64,000 nucleotides of DNA from Selaginella moellendorffii (Eukaryota; Streptophyta; Lycopodiopsida; Selaginellales; Selaginellaceae). A program made the translations under genes and the position numbers. The notes below the pieces were generated by a model. It worked only from the letters and a program-made list of their open reading frames with translations. It did no database searches and had not been told where the DNA came from. Position 1 is the first letter of the stretch, and the number at the start of each line of letters is the position of its first letter. The stretch is taken from NCBI RefSeq assembly GCF_000143415.4, contig NW_003314350.1, positions 248,001 through 312,000 on the forward strand, given 5' to 3'. Shown here piece after piece: positions 1-11,784 of the stretch.

Positions 1-844
1 ACATACCTGTAGCAGATTGCGGTGCTTCACATCAAATTCCCAATCTTAGTGTACGCACATCCAGGATCGAGGTGGTGAACGCTAGAATGCCTGAATGCCA
101 ATCAAGCTCGGCCTGTTCCTCCTCAGAGGAGGTGACATTGTTAGTAGGTTGATCAATGCCATCATGTGGAAACTCCAGGTCCAGAAAAACGGCCTCCTCA
201 TCCTGTGCCTCCTCATCCTCCTCCAACTCTAAGCCCATTTCTAACTGGAACTCCCCTCACTCTGGTTCCTGCTCATCGTGCTTACACTCTGCCTTGTACA
301 GCATGAAAAGGGCAAATGAACACAAGAGCCTAGAGAAAATGCTTGCCGGCCCTTGTCTTGGAAAACCAATGTGGCGTACACCTCCAACCACATGCACGGC
401 GCTCTCCCTTCCTGGAAACCTCTTTCGATTATACCTGGAATGTCGAGAAACTTAGACACAAGACGAGGCCAAGAATCCTTACCGATTCTTGGAGGCGTGG
501 CATCTGGGATCTGTTCGATCAGCCTGTACCTCTTCTTAAATTGCTCTTTAGTAATCTTGCTAGGTGACACTTGGAATAGTGGTGTTTCTTGCTGTAGCGC
601 TGCGAGTTGTGCTGTGGGAGCAACTCCTTGAGCAGAGCCCTAATGCGTTCCAAAAACGAACCAAAACCTGCATCCCTCTGTTTCTTATGAGCTGCCCCCC
701 TCCACCTCTTCTGACTTTGGTGCCTCTCTTTTGGTGATGACGGCATTGCCGTATATGATCGAGGTCACGGACTTGCCCCGAGGATGGGTGATTCCACCTC
801 GATTTTCGATCTGACATTGCTTGCCACAATCTACATGGAATCAA
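1..844 (-). pseudogene. Gene B remnant, U0 copy (unknown function)
   Basis: This is the window-edge copy of the unrecognised spliced gene B. Visible pieces on the minus strand are an acidic segment (32-238, rich in Glu/Asp, starting MGLELEEDEEAQ), a short stretch around 430-520, and the basic 5' part (about 560-844). As in U1-U3, the reading frame is broken between the LLKELLP segment and the SPSKITKEQFKKRY segment. The 3' exons lie outside the window. Confidence 0.5.
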
Positions 845-924
845 GGAGTTTGAAACAATGCTTTAGCAAACTCTTAAGCTTTTGAAGTTTAGACAAAGGC
901 CATCGAGCTCAAAGAACCTAGACA

Positions 925-1131
925 TTAAAGGTTCTTGGAAGGATAGTGAGAACTTGGATCACTGTCACAACCTTGCAATCCTTTGAGACAGCCCAGATGT
1001 TCGGAATGTTGAAAGCCTAAGAAACATATGGTAAATGGGCCCCATGCATATACTAATATTCCGCTGCTGTTGCAGAAGAATGATCTGAACAATCCAAAGA
1101 GTAGCAGTAGCAACACTGCAGCCTGATGCAT
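925..1131 (-). pseudogene. Signal-peptide exon of a lost methylesterase-like gene (U0)
   Basis: The minus strand reads [15 protein letters not shown], a hydrophobic secretion signal. It matches the first ~24 codons of the methylesterase pseudogene at 56135-57220. After the signal the sequence diverges, and the alpha/beta-hydrolase exons (HGAGHGAW, GHSLGG) are not found anywhere nearby. It lies about 1.1 kb upstream of, and divergent from, the U1 oxygenase gene. In this copy the exon directly adjoins gene B sequence, because a 4.1-kb block present in the other units is absent. Confidence 0.6.
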
Positions 1132-2127
1132 CTCCTTAGTGCACTCACTGGGAAAGTCACCAAATTGGAGAAGCTGAACAAGCTGCTGCTTACCGTTAAA
1201 TCAAAGGGCAATTGCTACACCAAGCATATATATTAAAAAAGAGATGCTGGAGCTGTCAACGTGGAAAGCAAGGGAGCAAACTGTAAGGCTTTTTCTATTA
1301 TGACTTTCCAATTTATGATAAAATGTGGCAAGTCCAATTTATTAGAAAGAGTGTCAACCGTTTGTTCCTAGCTTAGTAAACCCCTAACCATGCGCTTGCC
1401 ATGTTTGGGGACAACATTACTGTTGCAATGACTCTTAACCAAGCTTGTGCTGTTAAGCTTCAAGAGACCCTCGTGGTAGTAAGAAGCTGCCAAGTCACAC
1501 CAAGTCACAGTTACCCAATGTGCAGGTCAACGGCCTCCTTGATGGGCGGCCTGGCCTGAATCGACGAGCAGTGCACTCCATGGATCTAGCCGCCAGTGGT
1601 GTCATCCATCCGGCATGGCCGCTCCAAGAGCTTTATACAGAAGTTGATCTATAATAATCATGACTTTAATTTGACAACTAAACTTGACCATATACCTTTT
1701 AAAAATTCTAGATTATTCATTACAATCCATACGTTATTCATTTAAATCTCTTATAAAAATGAATAAACCAAAAAACCATATTGTATTTAATAGTTTACTT
1801 TGAAATTATGCTAGATTAAACTGTATACTAGTTTAAGAGAAACAAACTGGACTACAATTTGGTAAATCACGAGTATACTAATTTAAATATAGACTATCTC
1901 TGGTTTCTAGGAAATCTGTAATTAAGGAACCAGAATCCTGTTCTAAACGTGAAACGTTCAAGTTGGTAGGACCGATAAATTGCATGGACCAGATAACTGT
2001 ATGGAAAACGTGCACCGTATAAAACGACAAGATTTCTCTCCAAGTATGTGGCTATGTGTGTAACGTACAGAATACGGATCACACGGAAATAAAAAACGTG
2101 AAATGTGATCTCTAATAGCTCTGATAG
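1132..2127. other. Intergenic region upstream of oxygenase copy 1
   Basis: There is no convincing coding sequence. The segment is AT-rich between about 1,640 and 1,900 and becomes highly conserved among units from about 1,920 onward, marking the proximal promoter and 5' UTR of the oxygenase gene. The first part is the divergent 5' flank of the signal-peptide exon. Confidence 0.6.
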
Positions 2128-2134
2128 TATAAAA
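2128..2134 (+). promoter_or_regulatory. TATA box of oxygenase copy 1
   Basis: TATAAAA lies 100 bp before the start codon at 2234 and is conserved at the same distance in all four units. Transcription would start about 30 bp downstream, giving a 5' UTR of roughly 75 nt. Confidence 0.7.
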
Positions 2135-2233
2135 GACCCTTCTCCAGCCTCTGTTTCCTCAACCCACAGAGGAGTAGAAAACATTCTCCAATCAAGTTGA
2201 TCAGATCGATCAAACAGTTTTCACCATTTCGAC

Positions 2234-3277
2234 ATGGCTGCAATCGTGTTGATGATTGCGTTTCTCGTGATGGCTGCAGCATGGAAGATGGTGTGTATCC
2301 GCAAGAGAGAAGAGAGGGCACGATTTCTAGCGTCGCTCCACCCCGTGAGAGACGCACACAAGATCTTGTGGTACATGTACTCGGTGGAATTCCCCTTCCT
2401 CTCGCAAAAGGCGCTCGAGTTTGGCACAATCCGCACGCTCGGCATCCCGGGGATCACAAATCTGCTCTTCAAGACCAAGTACGGCCTCAAGGATCCGCAG
2501 AAGCGCGCCGCCGAGACCAACATTCTGGTGAGCGAGATGATCCACCACCACGTCGACAGCGATCGCGGCTCATACGCGGTGAGGAGATTGAATGGAATCC
2601 ACAACAAATTCAAGATCCCAAACGACCAATTCGCCTACGTCCTCTGCCTCAACGTGGTCAGCCCCATTGATTTCTCCGAGAGATTTGGATTCCGCAAGTG
2701 GACCGACAACGAGAAGGAGGCCGCGTATGTTGTGTGGCACGACGTGGGCGTGAGGATGGGCATCACAACCATCCCAGATAGCATTCCAGAGATGCGGGAG
2801 TACATTCGCGATTACGAGGCCAAGAACGCCATCTTCACGGACAAGAACAAGAGCATCGTCCAGGATCTCAAGCATCTGGTGCTGGATGCATTTCCTCGCC
2901 CCGTGCAGCCGCTGGTCGAGACTGGGATCTGTGCACTCATCGATCCCACAATCAGGAGCGCTGTTGGATTGGAAAAGCCTCCAGCAATTGTGGAGTGGAT
3001 CATCTTGGGTGCGTTCAAGCTGCTGGCCGGGAGCTTCGTGTCCGCGTTCTTGCCTCCCAGACGTGTGGAGGATGCAAAGGGCAGCATTGAGGTGGACTGG
3101 TGTCCTAATCCCGCTGCCAATCCGGAAGAGTACCGGCAGCTCAACGTGAATGTGTATCGGCCACCAGCATTCGAGAAGGGATACAAGCTGGCGGAGCTGG
3201 GAGCGCTGAAATCAGGCAAGCTTGGACCATACTACGATGGAGGCTTGCGCTGCCCCTTCCGGCAAATGCACGCATAG
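2234..3277 (+). CDS. mpaB/rubber-oxygenase-family protein (PF09995), copy 1
   Basis: The gene is a single exon of 347 codons. Residues 1-20 form a hydrophobic N-terminal membrane anchor and a second hydrophobic helix lies near 252-272. Between them is the PF09995 pattern: a basic stretch, EFGTIRTLGIPGI (62-74), the ET-x-L helix (94-104), RRLNGIH with His123, IPNDQFAY (128-135), the W-T-D-x-E-K stretch near 156-161 and WHDVGVRMGI (168-177) followed by an IP. Known members are heme-dependent oxygenases: bacterial latex-clearing protein cleaves rubber, and fungal MpaB cleaves a farnesyl side chain at the ER. An ER-membrane oxidative-cleavage role on a prenyl or lipid substrate is inference. The start is supported by the TATA distance and by identity across copies. 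Confidence 0.85.
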   Translation: MAAIVLMIAFLVMAAAWKMVCIRKREERARFLASLHPVRDAHKILWYMYSVEFPFLSQKALEFGTIRTLGIPGITNLLFKTKYGLKDPQKRAAETNILVSEMIHHHVDSDRGSYAVRRLNGIHNKFKIPNDQFAYVLCLNVVSPIDFSERFGFRKWTDNEKEAAYVVWHDVGVRMGITTIPDSIPEMREYIRDYEAKNAIFTDKNKSIVQDLKHLVLDAFPRPVQPLVETGICALIDPTIRSAVGLEKPPAIVEWIILGAFKLLAGSFVSAFLPPRRVEDAKGSIEVDWCPNPAANPEEYRQLNVNVYRPPAFEKGYKLAELGALKSGKLGPYYDGGLRCPFRQMHA

Positions 3278-3544
3278 CAATAGAACGGGCATAGGACATT
3301 CGTTCGGAGAACCAAGCATCATTTAAAAATGATGAATCTTTTTGTAATTTTTGCAGATAGCACAAAACCATTATTAATAGTACGGGATCCAAACAATTTA
3401 GAAACACAGAGACAAAAATATTGCAGGTTGTAGTTAGAAGTCTAAGTTGACACGCTCGCTTACACCTAAGAGAACGAAAAGCTTGTCAAGCGGAAGGAAT
3501 AAAGATCAAAAGCTTACCTCCACGAGAAAACCTCACGTTAATCC
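3278..3544. other. 3' flank of oxygenase copy 1
   Basis: This spacer lies between the oxygenase stop and the convergent gene B. No gene is visible. U1 has a small insertion around 3,330-3,385 relative to U2-U4. Confidence 0.5.
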
Positions 3545-5010
3545 ATGGGGCTAGCATGCCCACCATCAGGTGCGAACTACCAAACTTTCCTTCGAGTCCA
3601 GCGCCGCACTCACTGGCCAATCAGGGTACCCGAGTACAACTTGAGCTCTCCCACTGAGATGGCTGCAAAGCCGCTTTCAAAGCTCGGCATCCCCCATGCC
3701 TGTTCAAGGCAACAGACTTTAAACACACGACAAAAACTCACCTTGGAGCAACCGGCCAACAGGGTGCGACCCATCCGGAATCGTAATGTCCTCCGATAAC
3801 AAGGATGCTCTCCAGGCTGCAAACTTATCCCGAACCTCCTGCGTGGTGAAGGCGCGTGTGAACTCTTCCGAGATCGGCTCTGTGGGTGAGTCAGGGAACT
3901 AATGCAGAGAAGCTTCAACCAGCTGGTTTCCCTTGACCTGCACATATCCATCGATCTCAGAAATGGCATATCGCCATTCCCTCATGTCCATGGCATACAC
4001 AAAACAAACAGAAATTGATTTCAAAACACGAAACTAGAAACTGGTACATACATGAAGATATGTTGGAGGTCTTGCTTGCTTCCCTAAGCTGGCAGTGATC
4101 CACGTACATGAAAACCTGTACCAGATCTTAGCGCAGATTTCAGATACTAACCAGCTTTACATACCTGTAGCAGATCGCGGTGCTTCACATCAATTCCCAA
4201 TTTTAATGTACGCACATCCAGGATCGAGGTGGTGAACGCTAGAATGCCTGAATGCCAATCAAGCTCGGCCTGTTCCTCCTCAGAGGAGGTGACATCGTTA
4301 GTAGGTTGATCAATGCCATCATGTGGAAACTCCAGGTCCAGAAAAACGGCCTCCTCATCCTGTGCCTCCTCATCCTCCTCCAACTCTAAGCCCATTTCTA
4401 ACTGGAACTCCCCTCACTCTGGTTCCTGCTCATCGTGCTTACACTCTGCCTTGTACAGCATGAAAAGGGCAAATGAACACAAGAGCCTAGAGAAAATGCT
4501 TGCCGGCCCTTGTCTTGGAAAACCAATGTGGCGTACACATCTTTAACCTCCAACTACACGCACGGCGCTCTCCCTCCTGGAAACATCTTTCGATTATACC
4601 TGGAATGTCGAGAAACTTAGACACAAGACAAGGTCGAGAATCCTTACCGATCATAGGGAGGCGTGGCATCTGGTATCTGTTCGATCAGCCCGTACCTCTT
4701 CTTAAATTGCTCTTCAGTAATCTTGCTAGGTGACAGTTGGAATAGTGGTGCTTCTTGCTGTAGCGCTGCGAGTTGTGCTGTGGGAGCAACTCCTTGAGCA
4801 GAGCCCTAATGTGTTCCAAAGACGAACCAAAACCTGCATCCCTCTGTTTCTTATGAGCTGCCCCCCTCCACCTCTTCTGACTTTGGTGCCTCTCTTTTGG
4901 TGATGACGGCATTGCCGTATATGATCGCGGTCACGGACTTGCCCCGAGGATGGGTGATTCCACCTCGATTTTCGATCTGACATTGCTTGCCACAATCTAC
5001 ATGGAATCAA
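3545..5010 (-). pseudogene. Gene B, U1 copy: spliced gene of unknown function, frame broken
   Basis: I do not recognise this gene. On the minus strand the candidate exons in order are: a basic 5' part (MPSSPKERHQ, then GAAHKKQRDAGFG), LLKELLP, then in another frame SPSKITKEQFKKRYRLIEQIPDATPP; an exon with a short hydrophobic stretch and a strongly acidic region (ELEEDEEAQDEEAVFLDLEF, about 4,395-4,200) ending LDVRTLKLGIDVKHRDLLQ at a GT donor; a short exon FMYVDHCQLREASKTSN; an exon with MREWRYAISEIDGYVQVKGNQ; and a 3' exon ending RRWTP. The switch between LLKELLP and SPSKITKEQ comes from a 16-nt deletion relative to U4. It converges on the oxygenase gene. Confidence 0.45.
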
Positions 5011-6932
5011 GGAGTTTGAAACAATGCTTCAGCAAACTCTTAAGCTTTTGAAGTTTAGACAAAGTCCATCGAGCTCAAAGAACCTAGACATGAAAGGTTC
5101 TTGGAAGGATAGTGAGAACTTGGATCGCTGTCACAATCTTGCAATCCTTTGAGACTGCCCAGATGTTCGTTTGGGCAGCTCACAGTGTGGAATAAGTCAA
5201 ATATTTGTCACCCAGCTCGTCAGCCAGAGCAACTACCAAACAAGATGGTATTTGAGTGGTCCCAAGGAGACTTGGAACAAGATCTTTCCTAGGAAGTGGT
5301 AGACATCCCTAGATTGCAGGACCTGTGCTGCTACTTTATGCAAGCTTGTACCCTAGAAAGGTGTAATGAACAAACTTAGTATATCTAATATGTGCAATGC
5401 TTCCTTGATATCTTGCTAACACAGTTCGGTTGCTCTTTGCTTGTGAATGGCAGCTTCACAATGCAAAACAAGCACATGCACATGGCCCAGCCTCACAACA
5501 CACTGCAGATGCTAATGTGGAATCTCACTCACAGGAATGTAGAATCCCCAAGGGTGGGGTGGGGTGAGGCTCAGCCTAACCATCACTCCCCATTGCTTCC
5601 CACTTTTATTCTTTAACTTTGAGATTCTCGGGATCTCAAGAAATGATCTTGTCCTCATCCTCAAACACCATAAGTAGTTTGCAATGGTGGCAGCCTCCTT
5701 GCTTGGGCAAAAGTGGCATGAGTTACAAGGAAACATACACTTTTACAGTTTTCTTCTTGGTAACCTTAGCTTTAAAAGGGGACTCTATTTGAGATCTGTG
5801 ACTCACAAAATAATCTTTATAGATACAAATTTTCAAACATACATCTTGCAATATAATTGAATTAGTACTTGCCCAGCAAATGTTGGGTGAATATAAAAAT
5901 AAATTTTATGAGCAAATGTGATAATCAGGCGTTGACTGTCCAAGTCTTGAAGAATGTTGTAAGGCTGTGTTTCTAAATTCAGCACGTGTTTCCACTTTTT
6001 GTGTAACAGCTTAGCCAGAGTAGTTATTTTGGGATCAGGGATTGGTTTATCTTGGTTAATTGTAGCTGAAGGATCTAATCTTGGCTGCTTGCTCTCTCTT
6101 TTCTCCTTGCGGTTCTTTATACTGATGCTACTGTGCCCGTGTCATAACTCTAGATTCTAGTGCAGCTTGTTGGATGAAAATTGCATTGCTTTCTACTTGG
6201 CTTAAGCTTGTGCAAGCAATTGTCCTGCTTGTGGAAGCCTTATGTCTGACAGATGCCACATATAGGCTGGTATTTAATCTGTTTCCTTGGATGCTGGCTC
6301 ATAGCTCATTGTCTGAACTGGAGGAGAAAATGAGTGTTGAAAGAAAACTGGTGCTCAAGCCGAAGATGGTGGTGATGATGGCAAGGTTTTGATGTAACTT
6401 GCATGGATTGCCAGATTTCCTGGCTTGCAAAAATAATCTTCCTAGTGATGATTAATTTGCCGAGAATACTAGCACTTGTCTCAATTCATCACTGGTTGTG
6501 GACACTTATTTGGGTAGTGTCTGTAATTGTTGCATCACATACACTAAATGTTTTTTCGCTACTGTATGGCCTACTTTGTGCCCCTCGAACCCAATTCAAT
6601 TGCAAGTCACTATAGTTGTTGCTAGATTTAGACCTACACTCATTAAAGCTTGCCATTGTTGTTGTTGCTAGCAGCTATAGTCCATCATCCCAAGGCCTAT
6701 TCCAAATATTGTTCCAAATACTATCAATGAGACAAGGAAAGAGAACACATAGAGAGAAAGGAAGGAGTTGTACTAGCTGGTCTTTGCTAAACATTTGCTA
6801 CCTTATGGCTGGAATATCTCTATGTGCCATTATTAGTTCCTATTGACCAACTCCAAAGCTTTCTACTAGCTACACATACATATTTTATATTATAACACAA
6901 TACATTTGCATTTTTATTTATTTTTGTCTTTT
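5011..6932. other. Array spacer, U1
   Basis: Conserved among U1-U3, this stretch has no gene I can support. Fragments on the minus strand (6,390-6,170 and around 6,120-5,930) match the candidate Ser-rich and Lys-rich exons better seen in U3 at 22,275-22,881. Confidence 0.4.
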
Positions 6933-7200
6933 TTGGTTTGCTTAAGCAAATTTGTAGAGGAACTGTACCTAGAATATGCTTGAATATTCTACCAGTTATT
7001 ATTCATTTAGATTAATCTTGTATTTATTATTTATAAACATGTTTATAATTTATAAACTTGCTTAAACACTTTCTAGTATATTCTTTTTTATTCTACCATC
7101 TAATAGTTGATATGAAATAAGATTAATCTTGTGTTTATAAATTATAAACTTTTATTTGATCAATTGAATTAATAGGTAACACTACTATTAAGAAAACCAA
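6933..7200. mobile_element. MITE with 13-bp terminal inverted repeats (U1)
   Basis: It begins TTGGTTTGCTTAA and ends TTAAGAAAACCAA, the reverse complement with one change. The interior is AT-rich and non-coding, with two copies of an ATTAATCTTGT...TTATAAAC block. Related copies lie at about 15,192, 23,440 and 40,899, with a fragment before 57,428. Confidence 0.7.
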
Positions 7201-7258
7201 GCATTGCTACATGAAACGCATAGAAAGTTTTTTTTTCTAATAACTGATATTCATGTAT

Positions 7259-8571
7259 TTACCTCGATTTGAAGGCCATAACTTTAGAGATCCCATTTAC
7301 AGTGGGTGACAAAAGAAAGATGCCTTCTGGATAAGGATTGTCTTTATAGAGTTTGATGGCCATAGATAAATCAGTTGAAGTAAACATTTGAAGAAAGGTG
7401 ATGGCCATCAAGCCATATACACGGTCAATGAGAGCATCATCCATTGTTACGTGCTGTGCTGTCGCTATAAGTGGATATTAACCGGGCATATACACATATA
7501 ACTATGAAAAAGGATGGTCATTGTTGCACTTGATGCAGTGTCCAATCTGCAAGTTAATCCTAGATAGCCAAAATTTGTGGCAAACACACCAGCCAAAGGA
7601 CACAGAGATAGGCAAAAGGAATTAAGCATCCCTTTATCTTAAATGAATAAATATAAGCCATTGAACAAATAAATATGACATACATACCCCATCAAAGTCT
7701 CTTCGATACATAGAAGTTATGGATTTCAAGTGGTCATGAATTGCATTCCATGGTGCTAGTCCAGGCACATTGTAAACTATAGTTGGAGGTCCAATCTTGG
7801 AAACATTATGATCACTTGTTCCTTCAATGTTGTGAAATATTTTGAGTGGCATTTGACGTCCAAACCATTCTGATTTGACTTTATGATACACGAAAGACAT
7901 ACATGCTGCAACTTGAACCGGAGTATGGTAGTTATTATTAACAGCTGTATTGAAAGCTCAAGCATACCTTGTAAATATACTCAAAGTCGTTAGCATGTTT
8001 GTGCTCTACTCATTTAGGTCAACTGAGGAAGTATGCTGCAGCAGTGCAAAATGCTGATCATGTGGCTTCTAGCATGAAATCATGCAAAAGAACCAAGTTG
8101 GATATAGGAATTATATCAAGCATAGGTGGCCTCAGTGGTGGGAACTCACAGACCAGGGAGGAAACAATAATATCAATAAAGGAATAGACCACCAAACATA
8201 TCAGCAACATGTTGAGAAAGAAAATCTGTAGTAATATGAACAATATCATTGAAGTCGACATTGGGGAAGGTGGTAGAGCTAGTTCTCCGCAAGCTGTTGT
8301 AGAAGCCATCATAAGTTCCATAGCGAGATAGGGTGTATAGTAGCAATGGCTGAGCTCCAGATAGCAGTTGCAAGTCAGCAATTTGATCCACTAAGGAGTG
8401 GCCACTGGCTTTGAAAATGCTACTTGTAATAGAACACCACAGATTATCTTGTGATATGTCACTAATGTGACACTTTGCTGTGTCAAAAAATAGTAAGAAA
8501 ATATCACCCAAAAATTGTTTTTTTGCATAATGGTAGCATTGAATCAAAAGTTGAAGTGAAGTAATCCACAT
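7259..8571 (-). pseudogene. Gene C, U1 copy: spliced gene of unknown function
   Basis: I do not recognise this gene. Candidate exons on the minus strand in order are: a 132-codon open segment (8571-8173) containing ASGHSLVDQIADLQLLSGAQ and the RYGTYDGF stretch; a segment with CEFPPLRPPMLDIIPISN (about 8,160-8,060); one with KSEWFGRQMPLKIFHNIEG and YNVPGLAPWNAIHDHLKS (7900-7690); and MDDALIDRVYGLMAITFLQM (7444-7259). The segments are conserved in U1, U2 and U3 with few substitutions, which suggests recent duplication of a once-functional gene. No start or end can be fixed and no domain is apparent. Confidence 0.35.
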
Positions 8572-9194
8572 GTAGTTTCGTTGTTATAAGAATGTTGTAA
8601 GAAACCATGTTAAGAGAAAATCATGTACCTGTTAAAATAGATGCCATCACAGTGATAGGTGTTGCATGGTTGGCATGAAGTGGAACAATGTTAATATTAG
8701 CCAACCCTCCTGCAAGAGTGTTAGATCATGCTATATCAGTTAAAAAGAGACAAACAAAACTTAATAAACATACCACTAATGTCAAGTATGCTATTAGAAG
8801 TTTTGCCAACTAAAATGCAAACTAAAATATCATTTGAAAGCAAAAGTGCAACATACCACTATTGTCAGGAGCACCACTTGAATTTATGTTAGATTTGATT
8901 AATCAAAAAAGTAAAAAATGTCAGTAATGCATACTAGGAATGTTGTGGTGCTTGGTGACAATAGGTTTTGTTACAACACAGTTCACAGCTGCGTCATTAT
9001 TATTCCCAAGCTCAGTGGTTGCTATAGCATTCTTACAATGTTAAAGGAAAGTTTTGGTTATAATGGAAATTATACCTGTGTGTAAGTTCAAGAACTTGTT
9101 ACATATGTCGTCAAGAGTTTGATCTCATGAATGAGACTTGCTATTGTGAACCTCATGAACCTGTGATGTGCTAGAAATGTAGTCAATTACATCG

Positions 9195-9392
9195 TCACTT
9201 GAAAACAACACTATACTTTCCATTCTTGGTGACAGACAAAAACAAAGAAGAACTTTTGGAATGTTGAAAGCCTAAGAAACATATGGTAAATGAGCCCAAT
9301 GCATGTACTAATATTGACACGTTGCATGGAGGCAACCGCTGCTGTTGCAGAAGAATGATCCAAAGAATCCAAAGAGTAGCAGCCTGATGCAT
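9195..9392 (-). pseudogene. Signal-peptide exon remnant (U1)
   Basis: This is the counterpart of 925-1131 (MHQAATLWILWIILLQQQ). It has lost the regular leucine-rich signal through small changes and no hydrolase exons follow. It is divergent from oxygenase copy 2. Confidence 0.5.
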
Positions 9393-10358
9393 CTCCTTAG
9401 TGCACTCACCGAGATTCTCACCAAATTGGAGAAGCTGAACAAGCTGCTACTTACCATTGAATCAAAGGGCAATTGCTACACCAAACATATATATTAAAAA
9501 AGAGATGTTGGAGCTGTCAACGTGGAAAGCAAGGGAGCAAACTGTAAGGCGTTTTCTATTATGACTTTCCGATTTATGATAAAATATGGCAATTCCAATT
9601 TATTAGAAAGAGTGTCAACCGTTTGTTCCTAGCTTAGGAAACCCCTAACCATGCGCTTGCCATGTTTGGGGACAACATTACTGTTGCAATTACTCTTAAC
9701 CAAGCTTGTGCTGTTAAGCTTCAAGAGACCCTCGTGGTAGTACAGTTACCCAGGTCAACAGCCTCCTTGATGGGCGGCCAGGCCTGAATCCTACAGTGAG
9801 AGCAAAGTCAGGATGATGGCAGGAAAGAAGAACACGAGTTGCTCCATGAAGAATTCCAACCTCAACACCAAATGCATAGAAGTTGATCTATAATAACCAT
9901 GACTTTAAATTGAAAAATAAATAATATAAAAGAAAATAAACTTGACCATATACCTTTTAGAAAATTCTAGATTATTCATTACAATAAAAACACATTATAT
10001 ATTTAAATCTCTTATAAATATGAATAAACCGAAAAACGATATTGTATTATTGAAATTATGTTAGATTAAACTGTATACTAGTTTAAGAGAAACAACAAAA
10101 AAACTTTGGTAAATAACGAATATACTAATTTAAATATAGTTTATCTCTGTAATTAAGGAACCAGAATCCTGTTCTAAACGTGAAACGTTCAAGTTGGTAG
10201 GACCGATAAATTGCATGGACCAGATAACTGTATGGAAAACGTGCACCGTATAAAACAACAAGATTCCTCTCCAAGTATGTGGCTATGTGTGTAACGTACA
10301 GAATACGGATCACACGGAAATAAAAAACGTGAAATGTGATCTCTAATAGCTCTGATAG
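9393..10358. other. Intergenic region upstream of oxygenase copy 2
   Basis: It holds the divergent spacer and the conserved promoter region, with no gene. Positions of about 9,790-9,880 contain a short stretch not shared with the other units. Confidence 0.5.
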
Positions 10359-10365
10359 TATAAAA
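10359..10365 (+). promoter_or_regulatory. TATA box of oxygenase copy 2
   Basis: TATAAAA lies 100 bp before the start codon at 10465, in the same context as copy 1. Confidence 0.7.
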
Positions 10366-10464
10366 GACCCTTCTCCAGCCTCTGTTTCCTCAACCCACAG
10401 AGGAGTAGAAAACATTCTCCAATCAAGTTGATCAGATCGATCAAACAGTTTTCACCATTTCGAA

Positions 10465-11508
10465 ATGGCTGCAATCGTGTTGATGATTGCGTTTCTCGTG
10501 ATGGCTGCAGCATGGAAGATGGTGTGTATCCGCAAGAGAGAAGAGAGGGCACGATTTCTAGCGTCGCTCCACCCCGTGAGAGACGCACACAAGATCTTGT
10601 GGTACATGTACTCGGTGGAATTCCCCTTCCTCTCGCAAAAGGCGCTCGAGTTTGGCACAATCCGCACGCTCGGCATCCCGGGGATCACAAATCTGCTCTT
10701 CAAGACCAAGTACGGCCTCAAGGATCCGCAGAAGCGCGCCGCCGAGACCAACATTCTGGTGAGCGAGATGATCCACCACCACGTCGACAGCGATCGCGGC
10801 TCATACGCGGTGAGGAGATTGAATGGAATCCACAACAAATTCAAGATCCCAAACGACCAATTCGCCTACGTCCTCTGCCTCAACGTGGTCAGCCCCATTG
10901 ATTTCTCCGAGAGATTTGGATTCCGCAAGTGGACCGACAACGAGAAGGAGGCCGCGTATGTTGTGTGGCACGACGTGGGCGTGAGGATGGGCATCACAAC
11001 CATCCCAGATAGCATTCCAGAGATGCGGGAGTACATTCGCGATTACGAGGCCAAGAACGCCATCTTCACGGACAAGAACAAGAGCATCGTCCAGGATCTC
11101 AAGCATCTGGTGCTGGATGCATTTCCTCGCCCCGTGCAGCCGCTGGTCGAGACTGGGATCTGTGCACTCATCGATCCCACAATCAGGAGCGCTGTTGGAT
11201 TGGAAAAGCCTCCAGCAATTGTGGAGTGGATCATCTTGGGTGCGTTCAAGCTGCTGGCCGGGAGCTCCGTCTCCGCGTTCTTGCCTCCCAGACGTGTGGA
11301 GGACGCAAAGGGCAGCATTGAGGTGGACTGGTGTCCTAATCCCGCTGCCAATCCGGAAGAGTACCGGCAGCTCAACGTGAATGTGTATCGGCCACCAGCA
11401 TTCGAGAAGGGATACAAGCTGGCGGAGCTGGGAGCGCTGAAATCAGGCAAGCTTGGACCATACTACTATGGAGGCTTGCGCTGCCCCTTCCGGCAAATGC
11501 ACGCATAG
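10465..11508 (+). CDS. mpaB/rubber-oxygenase-family protein (PF09995), copy 2
   Basis: This intact 347-codon paralogue has the same domain layout as copy 1. Compared with copy 1 I see only Phe268Ser in the second hydrophobic helix, Asp335Tyr near the C-terminus and two silent changes. All the motif residues listed for copy 1, including His123, are kept. The base before the start codon is A, as in copies 3 and 4, whereas copy 1 has C. Confidence 0.85.
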   Translation: MAAIVLMIAFLVMAAAWKMVCIRKREERARFLASLHPVRDAHKILWYMYSVEFPFLSQKALEFGTIRTLGIPGITNLLFKTKYGLKDPQKRAAETNILVSEMIHHHVDSDRGSYAVRRLNGIHNKFKIPNDQFAYVLCLNVVSPIDFSERFGFRKWTDNEKEAAYVVWHDVGVRMGITTIPDSIPEMREYIRDYEAKNAIFTDKNKSIVQDLKHLVLDAFPRPVQPLVETGICALIDPTIRSAVGLEKPPAIVEWIILGAFKLLAGSSVSAFLPPRRVEDAKGSIEVDWCPNPAANPEEYRQLNVNVYRPPAFEKGYKLAELGALKSGKLGPYYYGGLRCPFRQMHA

Positions 11509-11784
11509 AAATAGAACGGGCATAGGACATTCGTTCGGAGAACAAAGCATCATTTGAAAATGCGTAGTTTACGTGAATCTTTTTGTAATTTTTGCAGAAC
11601 AATATGGGATCCAAACAATTTAGAAACACGCTCTGGCTAAAGACAATGATTCTAAGATATTACAGGCTGTAGTTAGAAGTCTAAGTTGACACGCTCACTT
11701 TACACCTAAGAGAAGGAAAAGCTTGTCAAGAGGAAGGAACAAAGGTCAAAAGCTTACCTCCACGAGAAAACCTCACGTTAATCC

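Noticed and set aside
1894-2184. A 96-codon minus-strand frame over the oxygenase promoter (MFSTPLWVEETEAGEGSF), present in all units
   Set aside because: It covers the conserved promoter and 5' UTR, including the TATA box, and its conservation is explained by that; there is no domain.
2221-2613. Long open frames on the minus strand and in other plus frames across each oxygenase gene (for example 130, 135 and 157 codons)
   Set aside because: They are conserved only because the oxygenase gene is conserved, recur identically in each copy, and have no domain of their own.
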